Shown: positions 5,813 through 6,775 of the stretch, piece after piece
Layout: every line of letters starts with the position of its first letter
Numbering within the stretch: position 1 is the first letter of the stretch
Assembly (NCBI GenBank): GCA_937873435.1
Contig: CALMWM010000169.1
Location: forward strand, 1-6,775
Direction of reading: 5' to 3'
Length of the DNA: 6,775 nucleotides
Source of the DNA: an uncultured Gallionellaceae bacterium
GTDB taxonomy: Bacteria; Pseudomonadota; Gammaproteobacteria; Burkholderiales; Sulfuricellaceae
Program-made: the position numbers and the translations under genes
The notes under the pieces: generated by a model
Database searches by the model: none
What the model was told of the DNA's origin: nothing
What the model saw: the letters and a program-made list of their open reading frames with translations, nothing else

Positions 5813-5901
5813 TTGGGGAGAGGGCGGCGGCACATCGGCAGGCTTGTCGTAACGTACGCACCCTCTCCCCCGGCCCCTCTCCCACTCGGGTGGGAGAGGG
5901 G
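5787..5901. repeat. REP-like palindromic element between cas3 and cas5c
   Basis: The cas3-cas5c gap (5725-5919) holds no gene but a compact set of inverted repeats. Hairpin one is 5787-5798 against 5801-5812 (perfect 12-bp arms, 2-base loop); hairpin two is 5874-5885 against 5890-5901 (perfect 12-bp arms, 4-base loop). A further 10-bp pair, 5815-5824 against 5861-5870, joins them, so 5803-5824 can also pair with 5861-5883 as one long imperfect stem around a 36-base centre. The CCCTCTCCC/GGGAGAGGG theme is common in dispersed intergenic repeats of proteobacteria. In the cas transcript the fold could stabilise RNA, attenuate read-through or mark a past insertion. It is called REP-like by pattern only; no flanking target duplication was found. 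Confidence 0.82.
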
Positions 5902-5919
5902 AGAAAACCAGCCGAGCAG

Positions 5920-6775
5920 TTACACAACTCCTTGCGCAGGATCAAACACCACATCCTTGCTCATCAGCAACCCCATCTGCGGATGATAAAGCGTATCGGA
6001 ATCCTGCACATACACCCCCGGAAATATTTCCCGGACATCCCGGCTTGCCAACAACTTTTTGCATTCCCCCTCGCGGATTTTGACGGTATGGCGTTGCAGC
6101 TTGCGCAGCAGGCCACGTCGCACATGCGGCTCCATTGGCGTCTTGGCTTCGAGCGCCGCAATCAATCCGGGGCTGTCGCCGTAACGCACGATCACGGCGG
6201 TCTGGCCTTCTTCGTCGATCAGGCGAAAGCGGCTGGCGGCGGTGCGGAAATCGAATTTCAAATCTCTTGCTCCGGCGCGGTTGTGCATGTCCAGCAGGCC
6301 AACGATTTCCTTGCCGTCCAGGCTGTTGAGGCTGGCGTAGTAGCAGCGGAAATAGGTCTCGAAATATGTGCGGGTCAACGGGTCGCCCTTTCTCAGGCGC
6401 ATCGTTTCCTCCCCGCTTTGCTGCGCCTTGCGCAACAGCCCCGGTGCGGCGGGCTTGGGCGGCACGAACACCACCACGCGCCCCAGATCGTCCAGACCGC
6501 CTTCGCGGTTGCAGCGCCCGGCGGCTTGGGCGACGGCGTCCAGCCCGGCCAGCGCGCGGTAGACCACGGGGAAATCCATGTCCACCCCGGCTTCCACCAA
6601 TTGGGTGCTGACGACGCGGGTCGGGATGCGGTCTTTCAACCTTTGCTTGATCTTGGCGATCACTTGTGAACGATGCTGGCCGCACATCAGCGCCGAAAGA
6701 TGGATGGTGTCCTTGGGCATCAGGCGGTGCAGTTCGCGGCAATCGGCGCGGGAATTGACGATGCATAGCACCGAT
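5920..6775 (-). CDS. cas3: Cas3 helicase-nuclease, C-terminal part (start beyond the right edge)
   Basis: Cas3 is the effector recruited by Cascade; it unwinds and degrades target DNA. Only the last 285 or so residues are present; the frame is open to the window edge, and the HD nuclease domain and helicase motifs I-III are outside. Seen here are the motif IV region (VLCIVNSRADCRELH), motif V (RVVSTQLVEAGVDMDFP) and motif VI (AQAAGRCNREG), followed by the C-terminal domain, with EIFPGVYV and YHPQMGLL near the end. It stops with TAA at 5920-5922. The gene is upstream of cas5c in the usual I-C order, but separated by 195 bases with a palindromic element instead of being tightly coupled. The visible part shows no damage. 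Confidence 0.96.
   Translation of the reverse strand, partial: SVLCIVNSRADCRELHRLMPKDTIHLSALMCGQHRSQVIAKIKQRLKDRIPTRVVSTQLVEAGVDMDFPVVYRALAGLDAVAQAAGRCNREGGLDDLGRVVVFVPPKPAAPGLLRKAQQSGEETMRLRKGDPLTRTYFETYFRCYYASLNSLDGKEIVGLLDMHNRAGARDLKFDFRTAASRFRLIDEEGQTAVIVRYGDSPGLIAALEAKTPMEPHVRRGLLRKLQRHTVKIREGECKKLLASRDVREIFPGVYVQDSDTLYHPQMGLLMSKDVVFDPAQGVV

Noticed and set aside
5763..5954. Small minus-strand frame (63 codons) in the cas3-cas5c gap
   Set aside because: Its translation (PSPTRVGEGPGE, SPTPLPTSGEG) is what the CCCTCTCCC-type repeat gives when read through; it is not a gene.
1..6775. CRISPR array, cas2, cas6 or RNA genes in the window
   Set aside because: No regularly spaced direct repeats, no cas2-like frame and no tRNA or rRNA pattern were seen. 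cas6 is not expected in type I-C, and cas2 and the array would lie beyond the left edge.

Overview
The window is one side of a type I-C (formerly Dvulg) CRISPR-cas operon. Every convincing gene lies on the minus strand, so transcription runs from the right edge to the left. The order is cas3 (C-terminal part only), a repeat-rich gap, cas5c, cas8c (with an internal cas11c start), cas7c, then a three-gene toxin-antitoxin-like insert (orphan HicB-like protein, small antitoxin, PIN-domain toxin), cas4 and cas1. cas1 runs off the left edge and is broken by a frameshift. cas2 and the CRISPR array would be expected further left; neither is in the window.

The DNA is G+C-rich in the cas genes (one sampled 60-base line in cas1 is 40/60) and clearly poorer around the PIN/antitoxin junction (a sampled line is 23/60). 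High G+C, Shine-Dalgarno starts, a I-C operon and CCCTCTCCC/GGGAGAGGG palindromes suggest a proteobacterium, perhaps a betaproteobacterium. I cannot name the organism.

Right (5920-6775): the Cas3 helicase C-terminal half. Gap (5725-5919): no gene, but two perfect 12-bp hairpins nested in a larger imperfect palindrome. Centre (5724-2466): the Cascade genes cas5c, cas8c and cas7c, tightly coupled by ATGA overlaps. Cas5c stands in for Cas6 as the pre-crRNA nuclease, Cas8c is the large subunit, Cas7 forms the backbone, and Cas11c is probably made from an internal start preceded by GGAGGA. Insert (2464-1627): three small genes fitted between cas7 and cas4 with almost no spare DNA. Left (1619-1): the adaptation genes cas4 and cas1.

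The two most notable points are these. First, an 8-bp tandem duplication (383-398) frameshifts cas1 between its catalytic Glu and its catalytic His/Asp. The same duplication creates an ATGA junction whose ATG is in the correct frame for the C-terminal part, so the gene is either dead, an assembly error, or expressed as a split Cas1. Second, a toxin-antitoxin-like cassette sits inside the operon, between the interference and adaptation halves, where its loss or silencing would be tied to the cas genes.
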